Shown here: in pieces, positions 43,170-51,478 of the stretch
Layout of the letters: each line of letters begins with the position of its first letter
Position numbering within the stretch: the stretch's first letter is position 1
Origin: Massilia norwichensis
GTDB taxonomy: Bacteria; Pseudomonadota; Gammaproteobacteria; Burkholderiales; Burkholderiaceae_D
Assembly (NCBI RefSeq): GCF_024753245.1
Contig: NZ_JANUGX010000001.1
Coordinates: 248,001-312,000, forward strand
Direction of reading: 5' to 3'
DNA: 64,000 nucleotides
Translations under genes and position numbers: made by a program
The notes under the pieces: generated by a model
Told to the model about the DNA's origin: nothing
Databases searched by the model: none
Seen by the model: only the letters and a program-made list of their open reading frames with translations

Positions 43170-43391
43170 TTACCAGTATGCGGCCGTCTGGTAGTAACGG
43201 CGGATGTGTTCGGTCTCGTGGTAGCCCTTGGGCTTGGGCGCTGGTTCGGGCGCCGGCGCGGGCGCTGGGGCCGTCTCGGCTGCGCTGGCGCGCGCCGCCA
43301 CCACCGCCAGGGCGCCCAGCGGCGCGGCCTTCAACAGGCTGCGGCGGGCGGGATCGGGCGCGGGTTCGGGAAGTTTCACGTCGTTGGCCAT
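43170..43391 (-). CDS. Formate dehydrogenase region Tat-target peptide
   Basis: A 73-residue product with a twin-arginine-like signal (PDPARRSLLKAAPLGALAVVAARA), a Pro/Ala-rich linker and a conserved-looking end GYHETEHIRRYYQTAAYW. Peptides like this are always found just before formate dehydrogenase alpha genes and are thought to assist its maturation; the mechanism is unknown. I chose ATG 43391 because GAGGA precedes it. An ATG at 43403 overlaps the upstream stop as ATGA and would add four residues; it is an equally valid coupled start. Confidence 0.85.
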   Translation of the reverse strand: MANDVKLPEPAPDPARRSLLKAAPLGALAVVAARASAAETAPAPAPAPEPAPKPKGYHETEHIRRYYQTAAYW

Positions 43392-43399
43392 GGTGTTCC

Positions 43400-44077
43400 T
43401 CATGCGGCGATGGGTGTATCGGTATCGGCCGGCTGCCACATCGCGAACGCGAGGGCTTCGACCCCCAGGAAGGCGCCGGCGAAGGCAGCGACGACCCGGT
43501 AGAAATTGGCCGGTTCGGCGCCGGCGATGTCAGCCAGGCAGGTCGCGTACCAGGGCTGGATGTGGGTGCTGAAGATGCGCTTCTGCTCGTCCAGCGGCTG
43601 GCGCGCGATGCCGGGCGCGCCGGCGATCAGCACGCGCATGGTCTCGCACAGCGCGCCGAGGTGGTCTTCGAACTCGCCGACGCCGCGGGCGCGCGCAATG
43701 CGCAGCCGCGACAGGTCCTGGCGCAGTTCGGCCAGCGGCACGTCGTTCAGGTGGCCCGTCAGGTAGAAGGAGCCGTTGGGATTGATGAGCGGGTTGCCGG
43801 TGCTGATGAAGAGGTCCGCGAATTCGTCGGCGACGGCGCCGGCGTCCATCACGCTGGCGGCCTGGGTCAGCTTCAGCCAGGCTTCTTCGAGCGCGCGTCC
43901 GGCTTCGGCGAGACCGTCGGCGCGGATCGGCTCGGCGCTGCCCAGGGCCGCGAGCAGGCCGGCGTTCGGCGCGGCCAGCATCAGGCGTGCAATCAGTGCG
44001 TAAAAATCGGCCCGGGCCTGGTCCTCATCGGACAGGGGCAAGGCGATGGTTTGAAACGACGCGGAATCCTGTTGCAC
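43400..44077 (-). CDS. TorD-family chaperone for the formate dehydrogenase
   Basis: An all-helical 225-residue protein of the TorD/DmsD group, which bind Tat signals of molybdoenzymes until the cofactor is loaded. Features are LSDEDQARADFYALIARLML at the N-terminus, EFADLFISTGNPLINPNGSFYLTGHLND (the conserved E-x-x-x-LF...P-x-x-S-x-x-LTG region) near 86-113 and DHLGALCETMRVLI near 137-150. It starts with GTG behind GGGAG and leads the operon. Its client is most likely the alpha subunit encoded two genes downstream. Confidence 0.9.
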   Translation of the reverse strand: MQQDSASFQTIALPLSDEDQARADFYALIARLMLAAPNAGLLAALGSAEPIRADGLAEAGRALEEAWLKLTQAASVMDAGAVADEFADLFISTGNPLINPNGSFYLTGHLNDVPLAELRQDLSRLRIARARGVGEFEDHLGALCETMRVLIAGAPGIARQPLDEQKRIFSTHIQPWYATCLADIAGAEPANFYRVVAAFAGAFLGVEALAFAMWQPADTDTPIAA

Positions 44078-44155
44078 TGAGCGCTTCTCCCGTTAGCAAA
44101 TCTTCACCGAAAGTATAGTCCCGGGGGAGCGAATAGACGCGCACGGTTGACGTCC

Positions 44156-44278
44156 CTAGCGCATGCCGGCCGCATGCATGAGTACCCGCAGCAGCCAGGC
44201 GACCGCGCCCAGCGCCGCCACGCCGCCCACCCACAGGGCCAGCATCCAGCCGAGGCGGCGCAGCCAGAGCGGGGCCAT
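44156..44278 (-). CDS. CydX-like small membrane peptide (DUF2474 type, 40 aa)
   Basis: A 40-residue peptide with one membrane helix: MAPLWLRRLGWMLALWVGGV, then AALGAVAWLLRVLMHA. Its ATG overlaps the cydB stop by one base, so it is translated with it. Small peptides of this type (CydX, DUF2474) bind CydA and stabilise the bd oxidase. Two basic residues before the helix and a short tail are typical. A separate promoter is not evident. Confidence 0.82.
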   Translation of the reverse strand: MAPLWLRRLGWMLALWVGGVAALGAVAWLLRVLMHAAGMR

Positions 44279-45285
44279 CAGTGGTAGCCCCCGGTATCGC
44301 CGACCTTGCCGCGGAACACGTAATACGACCAGCCGGTATAGGCCAGGATCAGCGGCAGCACGATCAGCGTGCCGACCAGTGCGAAACGCTGGGTGGCGGG
44401 CGGCGCGGCCGCTTCCCAGATCGTGATGTAGGGAGGGACGATGTGCGGCCAGATGCTGATCGCCATGCCCGTAAAGCCCAGCAGCACCAGCGCCAGCGCG
44501 GCGGCGAAAGGCTGGCGGAAGGGATCCTTCTTGAGCGCCCGCAGCAGCCAGAAGCTGGCGCCGGCCACCAGCAGCGGCACCGGCGAGAGCAGCAGCAGGT
44601 TCGGGAAGCTGAACCAGCGTTCGGCCACCCGGTGCTGGGACAGCGGGGTCCACACGCTGACCACGGCGATGGCGCCCAGCAGCAGCCAGGTGAAGGGCCG
44701 CGCCAGCTTCACCATGCGCTGGTGGAGTTCGCCCTCGGACTTCATGACCAGCCAGGTCGCGCCCAGCAGCGCGTAGGCGATCATCACGCCGCAGCCGGCC
44801 GCCAGCGGGAAAGGCGCAAACCAGTCGAGCGGTCCGCCGGCATAGCTGCGGCCCGATACCGGAATCCCGGACAGGAAGGCGCCCAGCGACACGCCCTGGA
44901 AAAAGGCCCCCACCGTCGAGCCGAGAATGAAGGCCAGGTCCCAGATCGGCCGCTCGCGGTCGTTGGCCTTGAAGCGGAATTCGAAGGCCACACCACGGAA
45001 GACCAGCCCCACCAGCATGAAGATCAGCGGCAGGTAGAGTCCCGGCAGGATCACCGCATAGGCCACCGGGAAGGCGGCCAGCAGCCCTTCCCCGCCCAGC
45101 ACCAGCCAGGTTTCGTTGCCGTCCCAGATCGGCGCCACCGAATTCATCATCGTATCGCGCTCGCGCTTGCCCTTCACGAAGGGATACAGCATGCCGATGC
45201 CGAGGTCGAAGCCGTCCAGTACCACGTACATGAAGACGGAGAAGAAAATGATCGCAGCCCAGACCGCGGTGATGTCGAAATCCAT
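44278..45285 (-). CDS. cydB: Cytochrome bd-type ubiquinol oxidase subunit II
   Basis: The 335-residue subunit has eight or nine helices and begins DITAVWAAIIFFSVFMYVVLDGFDLGIGML, with the family-wide DGFDLGIG. NSVAPIWDGNETWLVLGGEGL and FRGVAFEFRFK are further signatures. It pairs with CydA to form the quinol oxidase, which reduces oxygen with high affinity and resists cyanide in the shorter-chain CIO type. The length is nearer that type than E. coli CydB (379 residues). It follows cydA by 15 bases. Confidence 0.95.
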   Translation of the reverse strand: MDFDITAVWAAIIFFSVFMYVVLDGFDLGIGMLYPFVKGKRERDTMMNSVAPIWDGNETWLVLGGEGLLAAFPVAYAVILPGLYLPLIFMLVGLVFRGVAFEFRFKANDRERPIWDLAFILGSTVGAFFQGVSLGAFLSGIPVSGRSYAGGPLDWFAPFPLAAGCGVMIAYALLGATWLVMKSEGELHQRMVKLARPFTWLLLGAIAVVSVWTPLSQHRVAERWFSFPNLLLLSPVPLLVAGASFWLLRALKKDPFRQPFAAALALVLLGFTGMAISIWPHIVPPYITIWEAAAPPATQRFALVGTLIVLPLILAYTGWSYYVFRGKVGDTGGYH

Positions 45286-45300
45286 GATCGCTGTGGTCGC

Positions 45301-46728
45301 TCAGGTGATGTTGTCTTCGTTGACCGAGGCATCGGCTTCCGGCACCGACAGCGGCCGCGCCGGCGTGCGTCCCCTGCCCGGCCCGCCCTGCGGGATGCGC
45401 GTGGTGTCGAAGGCCTGCGGCCCCTTGCGCACCAGCCGCAGCACGTAGGCGATGCCGACCCCGAACACGAACAGGTAGGCGACCACGAACAGGGCCAGGC
45501 TCAGGGCCAGCGGCGCCGCCGAAATCTTCGAGGCGCCGTCCGCGGTGCGCAGCACGCCATAGACGATCCAGGGCTGGCGCCCGACCTCGGTGGTGATCCA
45601 GCCGGCCAGCACCGCCAGCAAGCCGGCCGGCCCCATCCACTTGGCCATGGTCAGGAAGCGGCGGTCCTCGAACAAGCGTTTTTTGTGGCGCAGCCACAGG
45701 CTCCAGGCGCCCAGCGCGATCATTAACAGGCCCAGGCCGACCATCGTGCGGAAGCTCCAGAACAGGATCAGGGAATTCGGCCGCTCGTTCTTCGGGAATT
45801 CCTTCAAACCCTTGATCTGCCCGCCCCAGGTGTGGGTCAGGATCCAGCTGCCGACGCGCGGGATGCCGACCGCCAGCCTGGTTTCCTCGTCCTGCATCGA
45901 CGGGATGCCGAACAAGAGCAGCGGCAGCGGTTTGTCGCCTTCGTTCTCCCAGTGGCCCTCCAGCGCCGCGATCTTGGCCGGCTGGTGTTTCAAGGTGTTC
46001 AGACCGTGCATGTCGCCCACCAGCGCCTGGATCGGCGCGACGATCAGCACCAGCCACATCGCCATCGACAGCATGGTGCGCACGGCTTCATTGCCGCGTC
46101 CCTTGAGCAGGTGCCAGGCAGCCGAACCGCCGACGAACAGCGCGGTCGACAGGAAGGCGGCGATCGCCATGTGCGTCAACCGGTACGGAAAGGAGGGATT
46201 GAAGACGATCTTGAGCCAGTCGACCGGCACCATGCGCCCCTCGACGATGGCATAGCCCTGCGGGGTCTGCATCCAGCTGTTGGCGCCGAGGATCCAGGAA
46301 GTCGAGATCAGCGTGCCCAGCGCCACCATGCAGGTGGCCAGGAAGTGCAGCCCGGGCCCGACCCGCGTCCAGCCGAACAGCATCACGCCGAGAAAACCGG
46401 CCTCCAGGAAGAAGGCGGTCAGCACCTCGTAGGCCAGCAGCGGCCCGGTGATGGCCCCGGCGTACTCGGAAAAATAGCTCCAGTTGGTGCCGAACTGGTA
46501 GGCCATGACGATGCCGGACACCACGCCCATGCCGAAGCAGACGGCGAAGATCTTCAGCCAGAAGTGGTACAGGTCGACGAAGACCTGGCGCTTGGTCTTC
46601 AGCCAGCACAGTTCCAGCACGGCCAGGTAGCTGGCCAGGCCAATGGTGATCGCCGGGAACAGGATGTGGAACGACATCGTGAAGGCGAATTGCAGGCGCG
46701 CCAGGTCCAATGCCGCCAAACCGAACAT
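45301..46728 (-). CDS. cydA: Cytochrome bd-type ubiquinol oxidase subunit I
   Basis: The 475-residue heme subunit carries heme b/d ligands: His21 in [11 protein letters not shown], His near 185 in [12 protein letters not shown] and a late Met. The quinol region reads [18 protein letters not shown]. The stretch between that and GRQPWIVYG is short, as in the cyanide-insensitive CIO class with a short Q-loop. GAGGAG precedes the ATG at 46728. An FNR gene is divergent upstream. It is co-transcribed with cydB and the small peptide gene. Confidence 0.95.
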   Translation of the reverse strand: MFGLAALDLARLQFAFTMSFHILFPAITIGLASYLAVLELCWLKTKRQVFVDLYHFWLKIFAVCFGMGVVSGIVMAYQFGTNWSYFSEYAGAITGPLLAYEVLTAFFLEAGFLGVMLFGWTRVGPGLHFLATCMVALGTLISTSWILGANSWMQTPQGYAIVEGRMVPVDWLKIVFNPSFPYRLTHMAIAAFLSTALFVGGSAAWHLLKGRGNEAVRTMLSMAMWLVLIVAPIQALVGDMHGLNTLKHQPAKIAALEGHWENEGDKPLPLLLFGIPSMQDEETRLAVGIPRVGSWILTHTWGGQIKGLKEFPKNERPNSLILFWSFRTMVGLGLLMIALGAWSLWLRHKKRLFEDRRFLTMAKWMGPAGLLAVLAGWITTEVGRQPWIVYGVLRTADGASKISAAPLALSLALFVVAYLFVFGVGIAYVLRLVRKGPQAFDTTRIPQGGPGRGRTPARPLSVPEADASVNEDNIT

Positions 46729-46852
46729 TGTGAGCTCCTCAAATTGTCGTGTGCAGAATCTAGCACGCGCCAGCCTGCGCACGATTGCCTGGGAGGCAAG
46801 TCTGGCCTGCGTTAAAATGCCGCAGGGTATGCCCAGTCTTGAACACGGGCCG

Positions 46853-46880
46853 TATAATCGCGAGTATTGACAGCAATCCG
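46853..46880 (+). promoter_or_regulatory. Candidate fnr promoter with FNR-like half-site
   Basis: A perfect -10 hexamer TATAAT lies at 46853-46858, about 35 bases before the fnr start; the -35 is poor. Nine bases on, TTGACAGCAATCCG (46867-46880) matches half of the FNR consensus TTGAT-N4-ATCAA well and the other half partly. It would overlap the transcription start and so fit negative autoregulation. Confidence 0.4.
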
Positions 46881-46892
46881 ACGCAAGAATCG

Positions 46893-47663
46893 ATGAGCCA
46901 GACTATCTCCTTCCCGAACGAGGGCAAGCCGCTGAACGTCCAGGCGCTCAAGGCGAGCTGCTCGGCTTGCAGCATGCACCAGCTCTGCCTGCCGATGGGC
47001 CTGGAAGACGCCGACATCGACCGCCTCGACAAGATCATCGGCCGGCGCCGCCGCGTCGCGCGCGACGAGCCGCTGTACCGCAAGGGCGATCCCTTCCGCA
47101 ACCTGTACGCGGTGCGCTTCGGCCACTTCAAGACTTACCAGGTGAACGCCGCCGGCGAAACGCAGATCACCGGTTTCCAGATGGCCGGCGAGTTGCTGGG
47201 CATGGACGCGATCAGCACCGAACGCCACCAGTGCGACGCGGTGGCGCTGGAAGACAGCGAAGTCTGCGAGATCCCCTTCGCCAACCTGGAAGAATTGTTC
47301 GGTCAGGTGCCCACCCTGCTGCGCCACTTCCACCGCATGATGAGCACCGAGATCACGCGCGAGCAGAACGCCATGCTCTTGCTGGGCAATATGCGGGCCG
47401 AGCAGCGCTTCGCGGTCTTTTTGGTGAACAAGTCGGCGCGCTATGCCGCGCGCGGCTATTCGCCGACCCAGTTCGCCCTGCGCATGTCGCGCGAAGACAT
47501 CGGCAATTACCTGGGTCTGACGATCGAAAGCATCAGCCGCCTGCTGTCGCGCTTCAAGAAGATGGGTCTGCTGAGCATCGATAAACGCGAGGTCACCCTG
47601 CTCGATCCGGCCCGCCTGAAAGCGCTGGCGGCCGGGACCGAGCAGTGCAGCCCGATGGCCTGA
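46893..47663 (+). CDS. fnr: FNR-type oxygen-sensing regulator (Crp/Fnr family)
   Basis: A 256-residue regulator with all four [4Fe-4S] ligands: Cys23, Cys26 and Cys32 in the N-terminal SCSACSMHQLC, with the same spacing as E. coli FNR, and Cys114 in RHQCDAVAL. A cyclic-nucleotide-type beta-roll spans 45-150 and the dimer helix follows. The recognition helix reads MSREDIGNYLGLTIESISRLLSRF, in which E-x-x-S-R matches the residues that read TTGAT-N4-ATCAA. A perfect site of that kind lies before ccoN (61202). It probably controls the oxidase and formate dehydrogenase genes around it. Confidence 0.95.
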   Translation: MSQTISFPNEGKPLNVQALKASCSACSMHQLCLPMGLEDADIDRLDKIIGRRRRVARDEPLYRKGDPFRNLYAVRFGHFKTYQVNAAGETQITGFQMAGELLGMDAISTERHQCDAVALEDSEVCEIPFANLEELFGQVPTLLRHFHRMMSTEITREQNAMLLLGNMRAEQRFAVFLVNKSARYAARGYSPTQFALRMSREDIGNYLGLTIESISRLLSRFKKMGLLSIDKREVTLLDPARLKALAAGTEQCSPMA

Positions 47664-47670
47664 CCCGGCA

Positions 47671-48243
47671 ATGAAGGCGGCAGCAAGGCATCTCGCCCAT
47701 GTCGGGATCACGCTGGTCAGTTTTTTGTTTCTCAACTGGCTGAACGAACTGGCCTTCATCCGCCTGGAGCAAAGCGCAGGCGTCAACTGGGTCTTCATCC
47801 CGGCCGGCATCCGCCTGCTGTCGACGCTGCTGTTCGGACTGGCCGGCTTCGAAGGCCTGCTGCTGGCCGGCCTCTACCTGAATTTCCACCATTTCTCGTT
47901 CGGCAGCGACTTCCGCGCCTGGAGCGGCGCCGTCGCCGGTGCGCTGGCGCCCTATCTGGCCTCGCTGTTCGCCAGGCACTGGTTCGACCTGCGGCCGCGC
48001 CTCAAGGGATTGACCCCGCGCCGCCTGCTGTTCACCGGGGCGCTGTGCGGGGTCATGAGCCCGGTGTTTCACCACGCGCTCGTGTGGGTACTGAGCGGGA
48101 CCGTGGACTGGACCGCGCTCGCGGTGATGATCGTCGGCGACACCGTCGGCATCCTGATCGTGCTGACGGCCGCCAAGGGCGTGATTGCCCTGATTGAACG
48201 TCGTCATCCAGCGACGCAGGTCATGCGCCGCTGGACTTCCTAG
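47671..48243 (+). CDS. Hypothetical membrane protein, MASE1-like (190 aa)
   Basis: Six hydrophobic segments can be seen at about 10-28, 38-60, 62-72, 85-100, 118-138 and 145-168. Segments like VNWVFIPAGIRLLSTLLFGL and WSGAVAGALAPYLASLF resemble integral-membrane sensor domains of the MASE1 type, but no output domain is fused. It begins seven bases after fnr and is probably co-transcribed with it. I do not assign a function. Its end overlaps the convergent NAD-binding protein gene by four bases. Confidence 0.8.
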   Translation: MKAAARHLAHVGITLVSFLFLNWLNELAFIRLEQSAGVNWVFIPAGIRLLSTLLFGLAGFEGLLLAGLYLNFHHFSFGSDFRAWSGAVAGALAPYLASLFARHWFDLRPRLKGLTPRRLLFTGALCGVMSPVFHHALVWVLSGTVDWTALAVMIVGDTVGILIVLTAAKGVIALIERRHPATQVMRRWTS

Positions 48244-48758
48244 GCAGCGAGCGCCGGACGCACGGCGTCCTGCAGGTGCTGCAAGAGCGCATTCAGCGCG
48301 CCCAGCGTGTCGGCGGACGTGTGCCTGGTTGGCACCACGCCCCACACCGTCGGCGCCGACTGGCCGACAAGCAGGCCGATCACCTCGCCGGAACGCCTGG
48401 TGCACCCGGCGATGGCATCGAGACCGAGCTCCGGCCTGCAGGTCGCCAGTATCGCGCCCAGGCGCGCCACCTGGTCGAGCCGCCGGAACACCGCCTCCTT
48501 GCCGGCCCGGTCGCCTTCCCCGGTATCGATGAGCAGGTCGCAGTCCTTCAGATGGTGGAAGTTGACCGTCGCCGCCAGCAGCGCCATGCAGCGCTCGCGT
48601 CCACCCGAGCGTACCTCCGCCAGTACCTTGTCGAGTGATGCGCGCTCGGCGTCGAACAGCGTGACCGGGATCCCGGCCTCGGCCAGACCCAGGGCGATGG
48701 CGCTGCTCGTGGCATTGGCGCCGACGATGCCCACCCGTCCGATTTGCATGTGATTCAT
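48240..48758 (-). CDS. 3-hydroxyacyl-CoA dehydrogenase NAD-binding domain-like protein, degenerate
   Basis: A 172-residue protein matching only the N-terminal Rossmann domain of 3-hydroxyacyl-CoA dehydrogenase; the roughly 100-residue C-terminal helical domain is missing. The dinucleotide loop reads GIVGANATSSAIALGLAEAG where active enzymes have G-x-G-x-x-G, so two of three glycines are lost. Catalytic Ser and His positions are not recognisable (HLKDCDLLIDTGEGD only vaguely fits the second half). Start 48758 follows GGAGG by five bases. It lies 65 bases downstream of aceA on the same strand. Its role, if any, is probably not dehydrogenation. Confidence 0.75.
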   Translation of the reverse strand: MNHMQIGRVGIVGANATSSAIALGLAEAGIPVTLFDAERASLDKVLAEVRSGGRERCMALLAATVNFHHLKDCDLLIDTGEGDRAGKEAVFRRLDQVARLGAILATCRPELGLDAIAGCTRRSGEVIGLLVGQSAPTVWGVVPTRHTSADTLGALNALLQHLQDAVRPALAA

Positions 48759-48823
48759 GTGGCCTCCGTGATTCATGCAGCGTGGACAGGCCCGCCTTGG
48801 CGAGCCTGCCGCACTGCGCTTTC

Positions 48824-50413
48824 TCAGAACTGGTTCATGGTATTGAGCTTGCCGGATGCCTTCAGCGCCGCTTCGCCGCTGAAGTATTCCTTGTGGTCGT
48901 CGCCCAGGTCCGAGCCGGACATGTTCTGGTGCTTGACGCAGGCGATGCCCTGGCGGATTTCCTTGCGCTGCACGCCGGCCACATAGCCCAGCATGCCCTG
49001 CTCGCCGAAGTATTCCTTGGCCAGGTTGTCGGTCGACAGCGCGGCGGTGTGGTAGGTCGGCAGCGTGATCAGGTGATGGAAGATGCCGGCTTCGCGCGAG
49101 GCGTCGGCCTGGAAGGTGCGGATGCGCTCGTCGGCGATGCGCGCCAGTTCCGAATCGTCGTATTCGGCGCTCATCAGCTGCGAACGCTCGTAGCGCGACA
49201 TGTCGGCACCCTCGGCCTTCATGCTGTCGAACACCTGCTGGCGGAAGTTCAGGGTCCAGTTGAACGAAGGGCTGTTGTTGTAGACCAGCTTCGCGTTCGG
49301 GATCACCTTGCGGATTTCCTTCACCATGCCGCCGATCTGGGCGATGTGCGGTTTTTCGGTCTCGATCCACAGCAGGTCGGCGCCGTTCTGCAGCGAGGTG
49401 ATGCAGTCGAGGACGCAGCGCGCCTCGCCGGTGCCTTCGCGGAACTGGAACAGGTTGCTCGGCAGGCGCTTCGGACGCAGCAGCTTGCCGTCGCGCTTGA
49501 TGACCACGTCGCCGTTGCCCATCGCGTCCAGCGAGACTTCTTCGACGTCGAGGAAGCTGTTGTACTGGTCGCCCAGGTCGCCCGGCTCGGCGGTGTAGGC
49601 GATCTGCTTGGTCAGGCCGGCGCCCAGCGAGTCGGTACGCGCCACGATCAGGCCCTCGTCCACGCCCAGCTCGAGGAAGGCGTAACGCACGGCGCGGATC
49701 TTGGCCAGGAAGTCTTCGTGCGGCACGGTGACCTTGCCGTCCTGGTGGCCGCACTGCTTCTCGTCCGAGACCTGGTTTTCGATCTGGATGCAGCAGGCGC
49801 CGGCTTCGATCATCTGCTTGGCCAGCAGGTAGGTCGCCTCGGCATTGCCGAAACCGGCATCGATGTCGGCGATGATCGGCACCACGTGGGTGACGAAGTT
49901 GTCGATCTTGTCCTGGATGGCGGCGCGCGCCGAGGTATCAACTGCGTCGGCGGCGTCGAGCTGGCGGAACAGGCCGCCGAGTTCGCGCGCATCGGCCTGG
50001 CGCAGGAAGGTGTACAGCTCCTTGATCAGTGCCGGCACCGCGGTTTTCTCGTGCATCGACTGGTCCGGCAGCGGGCCGAACTCCGAGCGCAGCGCGGCGA
50101 TCATCCAGCCCGACAGGTAGAGGTAGCGGCGCTCGGTGCTATTGAAGTGCTTCTTGATGGAGATCATCTTCTGCTGGCCGATGAAGCCGTGCCAGCAACC
50201 CAGCGATTGGGTGTATTGCGAAGGATCGGCATCGTAGGCGGCCATGTCGCGGCGCATGATGCCGGCCGTATAGCGGGCGATGTCGAGGCCGGTCTGGAAG
50301 CGGTTCTGGGCACGCATGCGGGCCGCGGACTCGGGGTTGATCGCATGCCAGCCCTCGCCCTGCTGTTGCTTGAGACTGGTGATGGCCTGGATATCGTTCT
50401 GGTACTGGGACAT
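48824..50413 (-). CDS. aceA: Isocitrate lyase
   Basis: This 529-residue lyase splits isocitrate into glyoxylate and succinate, starting the glyoxylate shunt for growth on acetate or fatty acids. The active-site loop is SDEKQCGHQDGKVTVPHEDF with the catalytic Cys, followed by YNNSPSFNW. The longer form with KQCGH rather than KKCGH is the Pseudomonas/Burkholderia type. Malate synthase is not in the window. The ATG at 50413 lies behind GGAG. The 290-base region upstream is AT-rich and probably carries its promoter. Confidence 0.96.
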   Translation of the reverse strand: MSQYQNDIQAITSLKQQQGEGWHAINPESAARMRAQNRFQTGLDIARYTAGIMRRDMAAYDADPSQYTQSLGCWHGFIGQQKMISIKKHFNSTERRYLYLSGWMIAALRSEFGPLPDQSMHEKTAVPALIKELYTFLRQADARELGGLFRQLDAADAVDTSARAAIQDKIDNFVTHVVPIIADIDAGFGNAEATYLLAKQMIEAGACCIQIENQVSDEKQCGHQDGKVTVPHEDFLAKIRAVRYAFLELGVDEGLIVARTDSLGAGLTKQIAYTAEPGDLGDQYNSFLDVEEVSLDAMGNGDVVIKRDGKLLRPKRLPSNLFQFREGTGEARCVLDCITSLQNGADLLWIETEKPHIAQIGGMVKEIRKVIPNAKLVYNNSPSFNWTLNFRQQVFDSMKAEGADMSRYERSQLMSAEYDDSELARIADERIRTFQADASREAGIFHHLITLPTYHTAALSTDNLAKEYFGEQGMLGYVAGVQRKEIRQGIACVKHQNMSGSDLGDDHKEYFSGEAALKASGKLNTMNQF

Positions 50414-50641
50414 GGTGACACTCCATTAAAGATGAATCGAAATCGGATGCATTCATCATAGGGCCAGCACAGGTGTTTCTCTTCTGTCTTATATAAGACT
50501 TAGAACGATTTTTTTATCCTTTCATTTCAACGCCTTACGTTTATTATTTCGCAATATGGAAAGCTGTTTTGCGCAGCGAGATTTTTTTGTGCACCGCAAC
50601 GACCGAAAAATCCACATTATGAAACGTGGTTTGACCGTGTG
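50414..50641. promoter_or_regulatory. AT-rich upstream region of aceA
   Basis: The region is markedly richer in A and T than the rest of the window, with tracts such as TTTTTTT near 50508 and 50582. It should contain the aceA promoter and regulator sites. I see no operator I can name. An open frame across it on the minus strand (50522-50731) is considered spurious. Confidence 0.45.
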
Positions 50642-50667
50642 AAAAAAACGGCGCAGGATGGCGCCGT
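50642..50667 (-). terminator. Intrinsic terminator reading toward aceA
   Basis: On the minus strand ACGGCGC, a six-base loop and GCGCCGT (50667 down to 50648) form a seven-base perfect stem directly followed by seven U's (50647-50641). This is a textbook intrinsic terminator for transcription moving left. The only minus gene upstream is the small one at 51068-51325, so it probably shields aceA from read-through. Confidence 0.75.
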
Positions 50668-50702
50668 ATTCCTCAGCCAACCACCACCCGAAGGAGACGA
50701 CG

Positions 50703-51017
50703 ATGATCAAGGTAAGCGTGATGTATCCCAACAGCCCCGACGCCCAGTTCGACGACGCCTATTACCGCGACCGGCACATGCCCATGGTGAAGCGCTTGAT
50801 GGGGGATTACTGCAAGTTCTATACGGTCGACAAGGCGCTCGCCAAAGGCAGCGCCGATGCGAACGCGCCGTATATCGCCATGGGGCATCTGTTCTGCGAC
50901 TCGGTCGAGGCTTTCCAGGCCGGGTTCGGGCCGCATACGGCGGAGATCATGGGGGATATTCCGAATTACACTAACCAGAAGCCGGTGATTCAGATGAGCG
51001 AAGTGGTGGTTGGGTAA
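50703..51017 (+). CDS. EthD-family protein (104 aa)
   Basis: The 104-residue protein has the dimeric ferredoxin-like fold of the EthD family, with VSVMYPNSPDAQFDDAYYRDRHMPMVKRLMG near the start and later HTAEIMGDIPNYTNQKPVIQMSEV. EthD members assist cytochrome P450 ether cleavage in one system, but stand-alone copies have unknown roles and probably degrade or isomerise small metabolites. GAAGGAGACG precedes the ATG. It is monocistronic, followed by a strong hairpin. Confidence 0.88.
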   Translation: MIKVSVMYPNSPDAQFDDAYYRDRHMPMVKRLMGDYCKFYTVDKALAKGSADANAPYIAMGHLFCDSVEAFQAGFGPHTAEIMGDIPNYTNQKPVIQMSEVVVG

Positions 51018-51020
51018 ACG

Positions 51021-51054
51021 CAGCCGGGCCGGTTCTTTCGAAGCGGCCCGGCTG
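51021..51054. terminator. Bidirectional terminator hairpin
   Basis: CAGCCGGGCCG (51021-51031) and CGGCCCGGCTG (51044-51054) form an eleven-base perfect stem with a twelve-base loop, just after the EthD stop and before the stop of the convergent gene at 51068. It can serve both genes. The following tract is only moderately T-rich. Confidence 0.7.
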
Positions 51055-51067
51055 CTGTTCCTGTCGT

Positions 51068-51325
51068 TCAGATCCTATCAGGCATCAGTTGCCATTCAGA
51101 AGTAGGTGACATTTGCGCGGCGACTTTTTCGAGTGCCGCGCGCGCATCCTTGAGACTCATGTCACGCAAGTTGCAATAAACGTTATGGGTCTGCGGCGCC
51201 GTGGATGGCGCTTGGCGAACCCAGTCGCAATCAGAGAGAACGTGCTGGGACGCGGTAAGAAATTGTTGAACCTCGGCATCGGTAGCGCGCGAGACGTACA
51301 AAGTATGGGTTGTTGGGTTGCTCAT
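51068..51325 (-). CDS. Hypothetical protein (85 aa)
   Basis: I recognise no family. The protein has a strand-like start (HTLYVSRATDAEVQQFL), a middle YCNLRDMSLKDARAALEKVAAQ helix and few charged residues; it could be a small ferredoxin-like or regulatory protein. The base composition is lower in GC than its neighbours. GAAAGAAC lies about 12 bases before the ATG, a weak site. It is convergent with the EthD gene across the hairpin at 51021. Confidence 0.55.
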   Translation of the reverse strand: MSNPTTHTLYVSRATDAEVQQFLTASQHVLSDCDWVRQAPSTAPQTHNVYCNLRDMSLKDARAALEKVAAQMSPTSEWQLMPDRI

Positions 51326-51478
51326 GGCGGCTAGTTCTTTCAGGTAAAGTTGTTGGCGGTATCTCGTGCGTCTCTACAAGCGCACGAGCGCATTCTGCCC
51401 CAGCAATTCGTCCGCAAGTCTCTCTAAAAATAACAAGCTGGCGAAAGCAACCGCTATCACCTATCCGTTACGCTGTCT

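Noticed and set aside
40293..43502. A plus-strand open frame of 1069 codons across the formate dehydrogenase alpha gene
   Set aside because: It is the antisense shadow of a clear molybdoenzyme gene in GC-rich DNA; its translation is low-complexity His/Arg/Val-rich sequence with no domain.
50522..50731. A minus-strand frame of 69 codons upstream of aceA
   Set aside because: It crosses the terminator hairpin and the start of the EthD gene, lacks a ribosome site and is Lys/Arg-biased due to AT-rich DNA.
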